Made by a program: the position numbers and the translations under genes. A stretch of 22,457 nt of DNA from CAMEON01 sp045645165 (lineage in GTDB: Bacteria > Bacillota > Clostridia > Oscillospirales > CAG-272), in assembly GCA_045645165.1 (NCBI GenBank), contig JAZRIF010000024.1:1-22457 (forward strand). The letters run 5' to 3'. Of this stretch, positions 7,320 to 14,776 are shown piece by piece; position 1 is the first letter of the stretch, and each line of letters starts with the position of its first letter. The notes beneath the pieces are model-generated. The model saw only the letters and a list, made by a program, of their open reading frames with translations, searched no databases and had not been told where the DNA came from.

Positions 7320-8126
7320 ATGCCGATCCGAGAAAAAACAACCGTTATTTATCAGCTTTTGACCGCCCTCCTGGCCGCCGCGCTGATCATGCTCCACCTG
7401 CCCCTATCTACCCATGCCGCAGGGGTGGGCTGGTACACCCCTCGCGCCAAGGATCACCGCCAGCCCACGTTCGGCGCGGATCTGCGGGCGGTGGAGCCCT
7501 ACGGCGGGTACTATATGGATCACCGCCATACCGACCCCGACGCCGAGGATAAGGTGGTCTACCTTACCTTTGACGCAGGCTATGAAAACGGCAACGTGGA
7601 AAAGGTGCTGGACGCTCTGCAGACCGAGGGGGCAACAGGGGCGTTCTTCATCCTGGGTCACGTGGCGGAGAAATATCCCGAGCTTACGCGGCGCATGGCC
7701 GACGAGGGGCATCTGGTTTGCAACCATACCTACAGCCACAAAAACCTCTGCGGGGCATCGGAGGAGACCGTGGCCGAGGAGCTGGGCAAGCTGGAGCGGG
7801 TCTGTCTGGAGGGGGCAGGGGTGACGGTGGCCAAATACTTCCGCCCACCCGAGGGAACCTTCGATACCGCCATGCTGAAAACCGTGCAGGACATGGGCTA
7901 CAAAACCGTGTTCTGGAGCTTTGCTTACGCCGATTGGGACAACGCGAGACAGCCCGACCCCGCCGCCGCCAAGAAAAAAATCCTCGACAACCTCCACAAC
8001 GGTGCGGTGATTCTTTTGCATCCCACCTCTGCCACCAACGCCGCCATTTTAGGGGACGTGCTCCGCGAGATGAAGGCGCAGGGCTACCGCTTCGGCTCCC
8101 TGGACGAGCTGACGGGAGGTGTGTAA
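7320..8126 (+). CDS. pdaA: PdaA-type polysaccharide deacetylase (spore cortex muramic delta-lactam synthesis)
   Basis: 268-aa NodB-fold deacetylase resembling Bacillus PdaA in length and motifs. PdaA removes the N-acetyl group from MurNAc residues so that muramic delta-lactam forms in the spore cortex. The N-terminus has a hydrophobic export segment (about 10-33, ending STHAA). Motifs: LTFDAGYENG (82-91), NHTYSH (135-140), RPPEG (175-179), FWSFAYADW (198-206) and LLHP (232-235). The usual second Asp of TFDDG is Ala86, within the PdaA-specific GYENG context. GAAAGGAG lies 7 nt before the ATG at 7320; an upstream extension of the frame falls in the hairpin element and is rejected. The next deacetylase starts 1 nt after its stop. 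Confidence 0.88.
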   Translation: MPIREKTTVIYQLLTALLAAALIMLHLPLSTHAAGVGWYTPRAKDHRQPTFGADLRAVEPYGGYYMDHRHTDPDAEDKVVYLTFDAGYENGNVEKVLDALQTEGATGAFFILGHVAEKYPELTRRMADEGHLVCNHTYSHKNLCGASEETVAEELGKLERVCLEGAGVTVAKYFRPPEGTFDTAMLKTVQDMGYKTVFWSFAYADWDNARQPDPAAAKKKILDNLHNGAVILLHPTSATNAAILGDVLREMKAQGYRFGSLDELTGGV

Positions 8127-8127
8127 T

Positions 8128-9057
8128 ATGGCAGGCTACAGAACTTTGGCTCAACGAAAAAAAGCCCGTCGGAACAGGATCTTTTGGATTACCGTGGCGG
8201 TGGTGTTCCTCACCCTGGCGGCGCTGGTCATGTGGGTATTGGTTCGAACGAGGGCCGGGAGCGGCTACGGCGCGGGACGTATGGAGCATCATCTGGATGA
8301 ACCTGCATCTGCCGAAAAATTGCCCGAAGAATACCCCGCTGTTCTGGTGCCTGTCTATCCATCTCCCTTCCGTCCTCTGCCCGAAAGCGAGGGGCAAGCG
8401 GAGCCTGAAACGGAGGTGGAGCAGGGAACGGACATGCCCCGCCGGCAGGACGAGATCGTGTACCACAGCCGCAAAAACGACCGCATGGAGATCGCGCTGT
8501 CCTTTGACGACGGCCCTCACCCGCGGCTGACCCCCGTCATTCTGGATATTCTGGAGGAATATGGCATCAAGGCCACCTTTTTCATGGTGGGGGAGAACGT
8601 GGAGTACTATCCCGATGCCGCCCGAGCCGTAGCTGAGGCGGGGCACGAGATCGGGAATCATACTTTCTCCCACCGCAAATTCAACCGCATGACCGAGCAC
8701 GAGATGTTGGACGAGATCCACGCATGTGAGCAAGCTATTTCCTCGGTTTCCGAGACACCGGTTCATTTCATCCGTCCTCCCGAGGGGCAGATGAACGAGG
8801 CTATGCGCCGTGTGATCGGTACCCTGGATTATCGCATCATTCTCTGGGACGTGGACACGCGGGATTGGGCTCACACTCCGCCCGCCGAGATCAGCCGCCA
8901 TATTCTGGATACCGTACAGGCGGGAGATATCATCCTCATGCACGATTTCATCGGGCATGACAGCCCCACCCCCGAGGCACTCCGCGTCGTGATCCCCGCA
9001 CTGCTGGAGAGGGGCTACCGATTCGTCACCGTTGGGGAATTGGTGGACGGTGATTGA
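8128..9057 (+). CDS. Membrane-anchored peptidoglycan/polysaccharide deacetylase
   Basis: 309-aa type II membrane protein: a basic cytoplasmic N-terminus (RKKARRNR), one transmembrane helix (about 18-39), a variable acidic/Pro-rich stalk (about 50-110), then an outside NodB-type deacetylase domain (about 120-305). Complete catalytic motifs are SFDDGPHP (125-132), NHTFSH (177-182), RPPEG (216-220), ILWDVDTRDW (238-247) and LMHD (270-273), as in PgdA-like GlcNAc deacetylases. GGGAGG lies 8 nt before the ATG at 8128; an in-frame GTG at 8119 falls within this site and is less likely. Its start is 1 nt past the pdaA stop, so the two are probably translated together, and its terminator ends the pair. 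Substrate (cell wall or cortex) is inferred. Confidence 0.88.
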   Translation: MAGYRTLAQRKKARRNRIFWITVAVVFLTLAALVMWVLVRTRAGSGYGAGRMEHHLDEPASAEKLPEEYPAVLVPVYPSPFRPLPESEGQAEPETEVEQGTDMPRRQDEIVYHSRKNDRMEIALSFDDGPHPRLTPVILDILEEYGIKATFFMVGENVEYYPDAARAVAEAGHEIGNHTFSHRKFNRMTEHEMLDEIHACEQAISSVSETPVHFIRPPEGQMNEAMRRVIGTLDYRIILWDVDTRDWAHTPPAEISRHILDTVQAGDIILMHDFIGHDSPTPEALRVVIPALLERGYRFVTVGELVDGD

Positions 9058-9070
9058 GAACTTTCGTATC

Positions 9071-9111
9071 GCATCCACATTCCGAAATTTACGGAATGTG
9101 GATGCTTTTTT
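9071..9111 (+). terminator. Intrinsic terminator after the deacetylase pair
   Basis: A 14-bp stem (9071-9084 with 9092-9105, GCATCCACATTCCG arm), a 7-nt loop and a six-T tract (9106-9111) lie 13 nt after the stop. Confidence 0.93.
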
Positions 9112-9163
9112 GTAAACATTCTCTTAATTTTTTGCTATCTCTATTCTATTTTGCTTATATATA

Positions 9164-9172
9164 TGGTATAAT
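9164..9172 (+). promoter_or_regulatory. Extended -10 promoter of cdaA
   Basis: TGGTATAAT (TGn plus a perfect TATAAT) sits in an AT-rich stretch about 60 nt before the cdaA start. The best -35 at 17-nt spacing, TTCTAT, is poor, consistent with an extended -10 promoter. Expected transcript start is near 9179. Confidence 0.75.
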
Positions 9173-9232
9173 AAACTCTAATCCACATTAAAAGTGATAT
9201 TGTTTTTACATAGAGAGAAAGGTGATTGCGTA

Positions 9233-10369
9233 ATGAAGGAAATGGCGGCTGCATGGAGTAATCTGTGGGAGAACTACATAGTATATCCCTTATCCAATTT
9301 TTCGATTTCGGATGCGCTGGACATCTTGATCCTAACCCTGCTCCTGTACGGACTGTTCCGATTCTTTAAGGAACGTCGCGCGGGAAAACTGGCTGTTGGT
9401 CTCGCGTTCATCGTTTTGATCTACGGACTCAGCGACCTGATGGGCCTGCGGGCTATCCACCAGCTCATGGCTTGGATCGCACCTTTCTTCATCATTGTGC
9501 TGGCTGTTATCTTCCAGCCCGAGATCCGTGACGGACTTGAAAAGCTGGGTGACCGCCCTTTCGGGTTCCTGATTCACAACCGTGACCAAGCGGATACCGC
9601 TAAGGTTATCAGTGAGGTAGTGGATGCCGCTTGCCTGATTGCCCAGACCAACAAGGATGGCGCTTTGATCGTTATTGAGCGTTCGACTCCTTTGGGTGAT
9701 TTCGTGGACAGAGGCCACAAGATGGATGCGGCTGTTTCCAGCGAGCTCCTCCGCAATATTTTCGTGGACGGAACTCCTCTTCACGACGGTGCCGTGATCA
9801 TCCGCAACAACCGTATTGCTGCCGCCTGCTGCGAATTGCCTCTGACCTCTAACGAGGAAGTGGTACGCGGTGTCGGTTCCCGCCATCGTGCCGCCGTGGG
9901 CATTACCGAGGTCAGCGACTGCGTGGTAGTGGTGGTCTCCGAGCAGAGACACGTGATCTCCATTGCCAACAACGGCTATCTGAAAAAGAACTACAACCAG
10001 AAGGCGGATGAGTTCAACAACGAGGCCAGCGCCAAGTCCATTCAGAAGGCTCTGCGTAAAGATTTGTCCCGTCTTCTGCGCGGAGATGCCAAGATCTTTA
10101 CCCCTGCCGACGAGGAAAACGACGAGGTGGAGCGCAGAAGCATCATTCCCGAAATCAAGTTTACCTGGAGCTTCAGCGAGAAGCCTGAGAAAACTGAGAA
10201 GCATAAGCCCGCTGTATCCCGCGAGATCGGAAGCTCTTCCTCCAAAGGGAAGAAGAACCGCTACCATATCACCCAAGTGACCAAGGGTACAAGACCGGCC
10301 GACTATGACCGTGCAGGCGCTTTGGCGGAATCCGAGGACAGTTCAACGGATTCATCCAAGAGCCTTTGA
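9233..10369 (+). CDS. cdaA: Diadenylate cyclase CdaA (DisA_N domain)
   Basis: 378-aa membrane diadenylate cyclase that makes c-di-AMP from two ATP; c-di-AMP controls potassium, osmotic and cell-wall balance. Three transmembrane helices lie in the first 100 residues (about 27-43, 50-70, 78-95), followed by FQPEIRDGLEKLG (94-106) and the cyclase domain. Catalytic/nucleotide motifs are D185-G186-A187 in LHDGAV and R218-H219-R220 in GSRHRAA. GAAAGGTG lies 8 nt before ATG 9233; a longer frame from 9194 lacks such a site. From about 285 on, the protein carries an extra Lys/Ser/Glu-rich tail of roughly 90 residues, compared with about 273 residues in total for Bacillus CdaA. Downstream are a 92-aa membrane protein and a COG2509 flavoprotein; no glmM is present. 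Confidence 0.95.
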   Translation: MKEMAAAWSNLWENYIVYPLSNFSISDALDILILTLLLYGLFRFFKERRAGKLAVGLAFIVLIYGLSDLMGLRAIHQLMAWIAPFFIIVLAVIFQPEIRDGLEKLGDRPFGFLIHNRDQADTAKVISEVVDAACLIAQTNKDGALIVIERSTPLGDFVDRGHKMDAAVSSELLRNIFVDGTPLHDGAVIIRNNRIAAACCELPLTSNEEVVRGVGSRHRAAVGITEVSDCVVVVVSEQRHVISIANNGYLKKNYNQKADEFNNEASAKSIQKALRKDLSRLLRGDAKIFTPADEENDEVERRSIIPEIKFTWSFSEKPEKTEKHKPAVSREIGSSSSKGKKNRYHITQVTKGTRPADYDRAGALAESEDSSTDSSKSL

Positions 10370-10399
10370 TCTGCGCACGGTAAGAAAGGATCCATACCT

Positions 10400-10678
10400 A
10401 TGAATCATTATAAACTGAGAGAAGGGGAGAACATCCGCAAACCCGTCGTCAAGCGGGATCGGATCGAGATCCACGTCCCCGTTTTGATCCTTTGTCTTGC
10501 AATGGCTTTTCTGATCTGGTTATACGTGATCAGCTCTAAGCATAATCAAACGCCTCCACCGCCTGTGGATACGGCTCCCGTTACCGAGCAGGAATCCACG
10601 GGTATGGCGGATAGCGAGCCCGGCGATGTCACTACCGCCATGGCCGGATCCGTGTGTGAATGGCGGGTGAGCCTGTGA
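10400..10678 (+). CDS. 92-aa single-pass membrane protein in the CdaR position
   Basis: Short protein with a basic cytoplasmic N-terminus (GENIRKPVVKRDRIEIH), one transmembrane helix (about 25-45, VPVLILCLAMAFLIWLYVIS) and a Pro/Thr/Glu-rich outer tail of about 45 residues. CdaR/YbbR proteins start with a similar anchor followed by several YbbR domains, but here no YbbR domain follows. AAGAAAGGA precedes the ATG by about 9 nt, and codon use matches the neighbours, so it looks like a real gene. It begins 30 nt after cdaA and ends just before the COG2509 gene, as CdaR does in Clostridia. A role in regulating CdaA is inference from position and topology. It could be a reduced CdaR or an unrelated membrane protein. 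Confidence 0.75.
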   Translation: MNHYKLREGENIRKPVVKRDRIEIHVPVLILCLAMAFLIWLYVISSKHNQTPPPPVDTAPVTEQESTGMADSEPGDVTTAMAGSVCEWRVSL

Positions 10679-10683
10679 ATGCC

Positions 10684-12324
10684 ATGAAAGACAAGCGTTG
10701 TATGGAAGCCGTTATCGAGGGAATATCGGTAGCGGTAGGTACGTCTGAGGCTGACGTGCTGGCCAAAGCGGAGCAGAAGATGAAGCGGTGCGGCGTACCT
10801 GTCGGGTCGCTTCATTTTCGCCTCTATAAAAAGTCGGTGGATGCCCGTAAGCGGGAGGATATCCGTTTGGTTTACTCGGTTTTGGCTACTGCGGAGGGGA
10901 ATCATCCCGGCTTTTCGGAGGAAAAGCTTGTCCGCGCGGGGCTGAAGCCTTACGAGAAAACGGGATTGTCCTTGGTACGGGGCAATACGCCGCTTTCCGC
11001 GCGTCCGCTTGTGGTGGGCATGGGACCGGCCGGTCTCTTCTGTGCTTATCTGCTTGCCAAGGAGGGATATGCCCCGATCCTCATTGACCGCGGTGACTGC
11101 GTGGCCGACCGCGTGAAGACGGTGGATGGCTTTTACCTCCACGGACGGTTGAATACTGAGTCGAACATTCAGTTCGGTGCAGGCGGCGCAGGCACGTTTT
11201 CGGACGGCAAGCTTTTGACCCGCATCAACGATGCCCGTTGCTCCTATGTGCTGGAGATATTGCGGGATATGGGCGCTCCTGCCGATATTACCTTGCAGGC
11301 TAAGCCCCACGTAGGCACCGACGTGCTTCGCGTGGTGGTACAGAATATGCTGGATGCCATACGGGATCTGGGCGGCGAGGTGATCTACCGTTGCCGTTTC
11401 GATGGGTATGACCGCCATGCCGACGGGAGCTTTACCGTAAGGACCACCAAGGGGGACATCCCCTGCGGGATCATCGTCCTGGCGCCCGGCCATAGCGCAA
11501 GAGATACCTACAAGATGCTTCTTGAAAAGCAGATGATGCTGGAGGCCAAGCCCATTTCGGTGGGTGTACGTATCGAGCATCTGCGAACGGATATGGATAC
11601 CATGCTCTACGGCTCCTTTGCGGGTCACCCCGACCTGGGGGCCGCCGAGTACCACCTTTCGGACACCAAGGGTGAGCGCGGGGTGTATACCTTCTGTATG
11701 TGCCCCGGCGGTGAAGTCGTGGCCGCCGCCTCCGAGGAGGAGACCGTAGTGGTCAACGGCATGAGCCACCGCGCCCGTGACGGTGAGAATTCCAACGCGG
11801 CCATTGCCGTGTCGGTTCGCCCCACAGACTACGAGTCGATAGATGGCAGTTTGGTGCTGGGTGCCATCGCCTACCAGCGTCGCATCGAGCGTGCCGCATT
11901 TCTGGCGGGCGGCTCGGATTACAACGTACCCGTGCAGACCGTAGGGGATTTTTTGGCGGGGGATCAGGCTATTCACGAGCCCACCCGTGTCAAGCCTTCC
12001 TATCGCGGCGGGGAGCATTATAAGCTTGCTCCTGTCAGTAGTGTGCTTCCGTCCTATGTCTGCGATTCTCTGCGCTATGGACTCCGCTCCTTCGATCGCA
12101 AGGTGGGGGGCTACGCCATGCCCGAAGCCGTCCTGTCGGCCGCCGAGACACGCACCTCCGCCCCCGTCCGCATCCTGCGAGGGAGCGACTTCTGTGCCAT
12201 TGGTAATCCCGGCATCTATCCCTGCGGGGAAGGCGCGGGCTATGCCGGCGGCATCACCAGCGCGGCCGTGGACGGTCTGAAGGTGGCGGAAGCCATCCTG
12301 TCGGTCTATGCGCCGAAGCTATGA
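10684..12324 (+). CDS. FAD-dependent dehydrogenase, COG2509 family
   Basis: 546-aa flavoprotein of the uncharacterised 'NAD(FAD)-utilizing dehydrogenase' family. A small N-terminal region (1-105) precedes the FAD-binding Rossmann motif VVGMGPAGLFCAYLLAKEG (110-128), then NIQFGAGGAGTFSDGKL (161-177), typical of this family, and a C-terminal FAD-contact segment GEGAGYAGGITSAAVDGLK. Cellular substrate unknown. The start is uncertain: ATG 10684 gives a 5-nt gap to the upstream gene, while in-frame ATG 10660 and GTG 10675 would overlap it, and no choice has an ideal Shine-Dalgarno (GGGTGAG at 10664-10670). The order cdaA - membrane protein - COG2509 is, to my knowledge, shared with other Clostridia, where glmM often follows; here recJ follows. 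Confidence 0.88.
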   Translation: MKDKRCMEAVIEGISVAVGTSEADVLAKAEQKMKRCGVPVGSLHFRLYKKSVDARKREDIRLVYSVLATAEGNHPGFSEEKLVRAGLKPYEKTGLSLVRGNTPLSARPLVVGMGPAGLFCAYLLAKEGYAPILIDRGDCVADRVKTVDGFYLHGRLNTESNIQFGAGGAGTFSDGKLLTRINDARCSYVLEILRDMGAPADITLQAKPHVGTDVLRVVVQNMLDAIRDLGGEVIYRCRFDGYDRHADGSFTVRTTKGDIPCGIIVLAPGHSARDTYKMLLEKQMMLEAKPISVGVRIEHLRTDMDTMLYGSFAGHPDLGAAEYHLSDTKGERGVYTFCMCPGGEVVAAASEEETVVVNGMSHRARDGENSNAAIAVSVRPTDYESIDGSLVLGAIAYQRRIERAAFLAGGSDYNVPVQTVGDFLAGDQAIHEPTRVKPSYRGGEHYKLAPVSSVLPSYVCDSLRYGLRSFDRKVGGYAMPEAVLSAAETRTSAPVRILRGSDFCAIGNPGIYPCGEGAGYAGGITSAAVDGLKVAEAILSVYAPKL

Positions 12325-12487
12325 CATTGGAAAACTTGACTTGAATGAGTGTACTGTTTCCGTGCCGATCGGAGAACGAGCATCGGACGGAATGGATTTG
12401 TGATAAGGCTTCTCCGTAGGGGAGGAGCGGCGCTCGCAGATGGGGCGTTGCGCCGAGGAATCGGCGCCGTATGAAAGGATTTTGATT
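12325..12487 (+). other. 163-nt leader region before recJ, unexplained
   Basis: No terminator with a T tract, clear promoter or recognised riboswitch was seen. There is a weak stem CGGCGC/GCGCCG and a second GCGCCG copy close to the recJ start. The frame of recJ is open back to an ATG at 12440, so the final 48 nt might be coding. Confidence 0.4.
12473..12479 (+). promoter_or_regulatory. Ribosome binding site that favours a TTG start for recJ
   Basis: GAAAGGA lies 8 nt before TTG 12488. The alternative ATG at 12440 has its nearest GGGGAGG-type site about 15 nt away, which is too far. Confidence 0.6.
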
Positions 12488-14734
12488 TTGAAAGATACCG
12501 AAAGCAACCAGTCTCTGTCGCGGGAGCGCATCTGGACGCTCCTGTGCGACATAGAGAATCAAACATATAGATCAGCCACCGAGACCCTGATCCGCGAGCT
12601 GGGGATCACGCCCCTGACCGCCCGCCTGCTCTGTAACCGCGGCTACACCTCCCCCGAGACGGCGGAGCTGTTTCTGCACAACGACGAGCGGGTATGGCAC
12701 GACCCCCTGCTTATGGCGGATATGGAGCCTGCCGTCGCGCGGGTTCTGGAAGCCGTCAAGAACGGCGAAAAGATCGCCATTTACGGTGACTACGACGTGG
12801 ACGGCGTGACCTCGGTCACCTCCCTCTACCTCTACCTCACCGGCCTCGGCGCCGACGTGACCTGTTACATTCCCAACCGCTTGGGCGAAGGATACGGCAT
12901 GTCGGTGGGTGCGGTCAACCAACTGGCCGAAATGGGCGTGACCCTGATCATCACGGTGGATACGGGCATCACCGCCCACGCCGAGATCGCCCACGCCGCA
13001 ACCTTGGGCGTGGATACCGTGGTGACGGATCACCATGAGTGTCATGCCGAGATCCCTCTGTGTACCGCTGTTGTGAATCCTCACCGCCCCGATTGCCCCT
13101 ATCCTTTCAAGGAATTGGCGGGTGTGGGCGTGGTGTTCAAGTTCGTCTGCGCTTGCGAGGCTGTTCGAGCAGATTGCACGCCCGCTGAGGCGCTGGCGGT
13201 CATCAGCCGCCACATGATCGACCTGGTGGCCATCGGTACCATTGCCGACGTGATGCCCTTGATCGATGAGAACCGTTTCATTGTATCCCGCGGCCTTTCC
13301 ATGGTGGAGCATACCGAACGTCCCGGTCTTGCCGCCCTGTTGGATGCTATTTCGGGGAGCGGCAACAGCCGTCCCGTATCGGGAAGCTCCGCCGTCAAGA
13401 AGCCCCGCCGTAAGGTCAATTCGGGACTGGTGGGCTTTGGTATCGCCCCTCGCATCAATGCGGCAGGCCGTATCGCTCACGCCATGAAGGCGGTGGATCT
13501 CCTGCTGGCCGATACCGCCGCGCGCGCCGAAGAGTTGGCCGAGGAGCTTTGCGAGATCAATGCTCACCGTCAGGCAGAGGAAAACCGCATCGCGGAGCAG
13601 GCCTACGCTATGATCGACGCCCAACTGGCCGACGCCGCCGCCCGCGGCGTGCCGCCTCCCTCGGTGATCGTGCTGGAGGAGGACGGCTGGATGCAGGGCA
13701 TCGTGGGTATCGTGGCCTCCCGCATCACCGAAAAGTACGGCCTGCCCTCCATTCTCATATCCTTTGAAGGTGCCATCACGGGAGAACCCTCTCCCTTGGA
13801 CATCGGCAAGGGCTCGGGACGAAGTGTCAAGGGTCTCAATTTAGTAGATGCTTTGGCCGACAGTCGAGAATTACTCGTCCGCTTCGGCGGACATGAGTTG
13901 GCCGCAGGACTCACCGTGCGCCGCGCTGATATTCCCGCTTTCCGTGAGCGCATCAACGCCTACGCCGCCCAGCGGCTCACCGAGGACATGACCGCTGTTC
14001 GCTTTGAGGCGGACTGCGAGGCCGAGATGGCCGAGCTGACCATGGAGCTGGCCGAGGAGCTGGAAAAACTGGAGCCCTTTGGCGTGGGGAATCAGACTCC
14101 TCTGTTCATCCTCCGCGACGCCGTAGTGCAGAAGGTCATCCCCTTGGGCGCAGGGAAGCATACCAAGCTGATGATCTATCGGGACGGGATGATCCTGCAG
14201 GCCATTTGGTTCAGCCATTCCACGGCTCGCCTGCCCTTCGTGACGGGGGACACGGTGGATATCCTGTTCCAGCTCAACATCAATGACTACCAAGGCGTTC
14301 GCAGTCTTCAGCTCATCGTGCAGGATATGAAAATGTCCGAGAGCTTTGCGGAGGCCTGCCGTCGGGAGGAATCCCGCCTCTGCGAGGTTCTGGAGGGCGC
14401 GCCCATTGCTCCCGAGGAGCATCTGGTGCCCACCCGCGAGGAGATCGCCAACGTGTTCACCGTCCTGCGTACCGACGCCCGCCTGGGCAATCGCACGGTC
14501 AGCGAGCGCAATCTTCTGGATCGTGCCAACCGTGGCGGCGTGGAGCTGCCCATGGGATGGGTCAAGCTCCGCCTCATCATGCGGATTCTCAACGAAATGG
14601 GAGTCTGTCACGTGGAGGATCCCATTGACGGCGTCTACATCTTTGAAGTGAATTTTGCATCCCCGAAAACTACCATTGACGCCTCCCCCCTCATGCAAAG
14701 CCTGCACCGTCAGCAGACCGTGGGTGAGGTGTGA
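12488..14734 (+). CDS. recJ: Single-stranded-DNA-specific exonuclease RecJ
   Basis: 748-aa (from TTG 12488) DHH-family 5'-3' exonuclease acting on single-stranded DNA in recombination and mismatch/base-excision repair. DHH-domain motifs, with residue numbers from the TTG: IAIYGDYDVDGVTS (about 97-110) with metal-binding Asp residues, ITVDTG (about 155-160), VVTDHHE (178-184), NPHR..CPYPFKELAGVG and HMIDLVAIGTIADVMPL. The DHHA1 domain follows with GFGIAPRINAAGRI and FGGHELAAGL, then an OB-like domain and a C-terminal extension of roughly 150 residues. ATG 12440 would add 16 residues, but its ribosome binding site is poor. rel follows after 42 nt. In many Firmicutes apt lies between recJ and rel; it is absent here. 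Confidence 0.95.
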   Translation: MKDTESNQSLSRERIWTLLCDIENQTYRSATETLIRELGITPLTARLLCNRGYTSPETAELFLHNDERVWHDPLLMADMEPAVARVLEAVKNGEKIAIYGDYDVDGVTSVTSLYLYLTGLGADVTCYIPNRLGEGYGMSVGAVNQLAEMGVTLIITVDTGITAHAEIAHAATLGVDTVVTDHHECHAEIPLCTAVVNPHRPDCPYPFKELAGVGVVFKFVCACEAVRADCTPAEALAVISRHMIDLVAIGTIADVMPLIDENRFIVSRGLSMVEHTERPGLAALLDAISGSGNSRPVSGSSAVKKPRRKVNSGLVGFGIAPRINAAGRIAHAMKAVDLLLADTAARAEELAEELCEINAHRQAEENRIAEQAYAMIDAQLADAAARGVPPPSVIVLEEDGWMQGIVGIVASRITEKYGLPSILISFEGAITGEPSPLDIGKGSGRSVKGLNLVDALADSRELLVRFGGHELAAGLTVRRADIPAFRERINAYAAQRLTEDMTAVRFEADCEAEMAELTMELAEELEKLEPFGVGNQTPLFILRDAVVQKVIPLGAGKHTKLMIYRDGMILQAIWFSHSTARLPFVTGDTVDILFQLNINDYQGVRSLQLIVQDMKMSESFAEACRREESRLCEVLEGAPIAPEEHLVPTREEIANVFTVLRTDARLGNRTVSERNLLDRANRGGVELPMGWVKLRLIMRILNEMGVCHVEDPIDGVYIFEVNFASPKTTIDASPLMQSLHRQQTVGEV

Positions 14735-14776
14735 TCATAGACCCGCAACGTCTTACCTTCCCTGAAAGGAAACATT

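Noticed and set aside
6809..7397. Short open frames inside the hairpin element
   Set aside because: They run through palindromes on both strands, lack ribosome sites and show no protein-like composition.
7684..9078. Minus-strand open frame (464 aa) opposite the deacetylases
   Set aside because: Overlaps two genes with intact NodB motifs and the terminator; composition typical of shadow frames.
12325..12487. Riboswitch or T-box leader before recJ
   Set aside because: No conserved T-box, specifier or known riboswitch core was recognised; only weak stems are visible.
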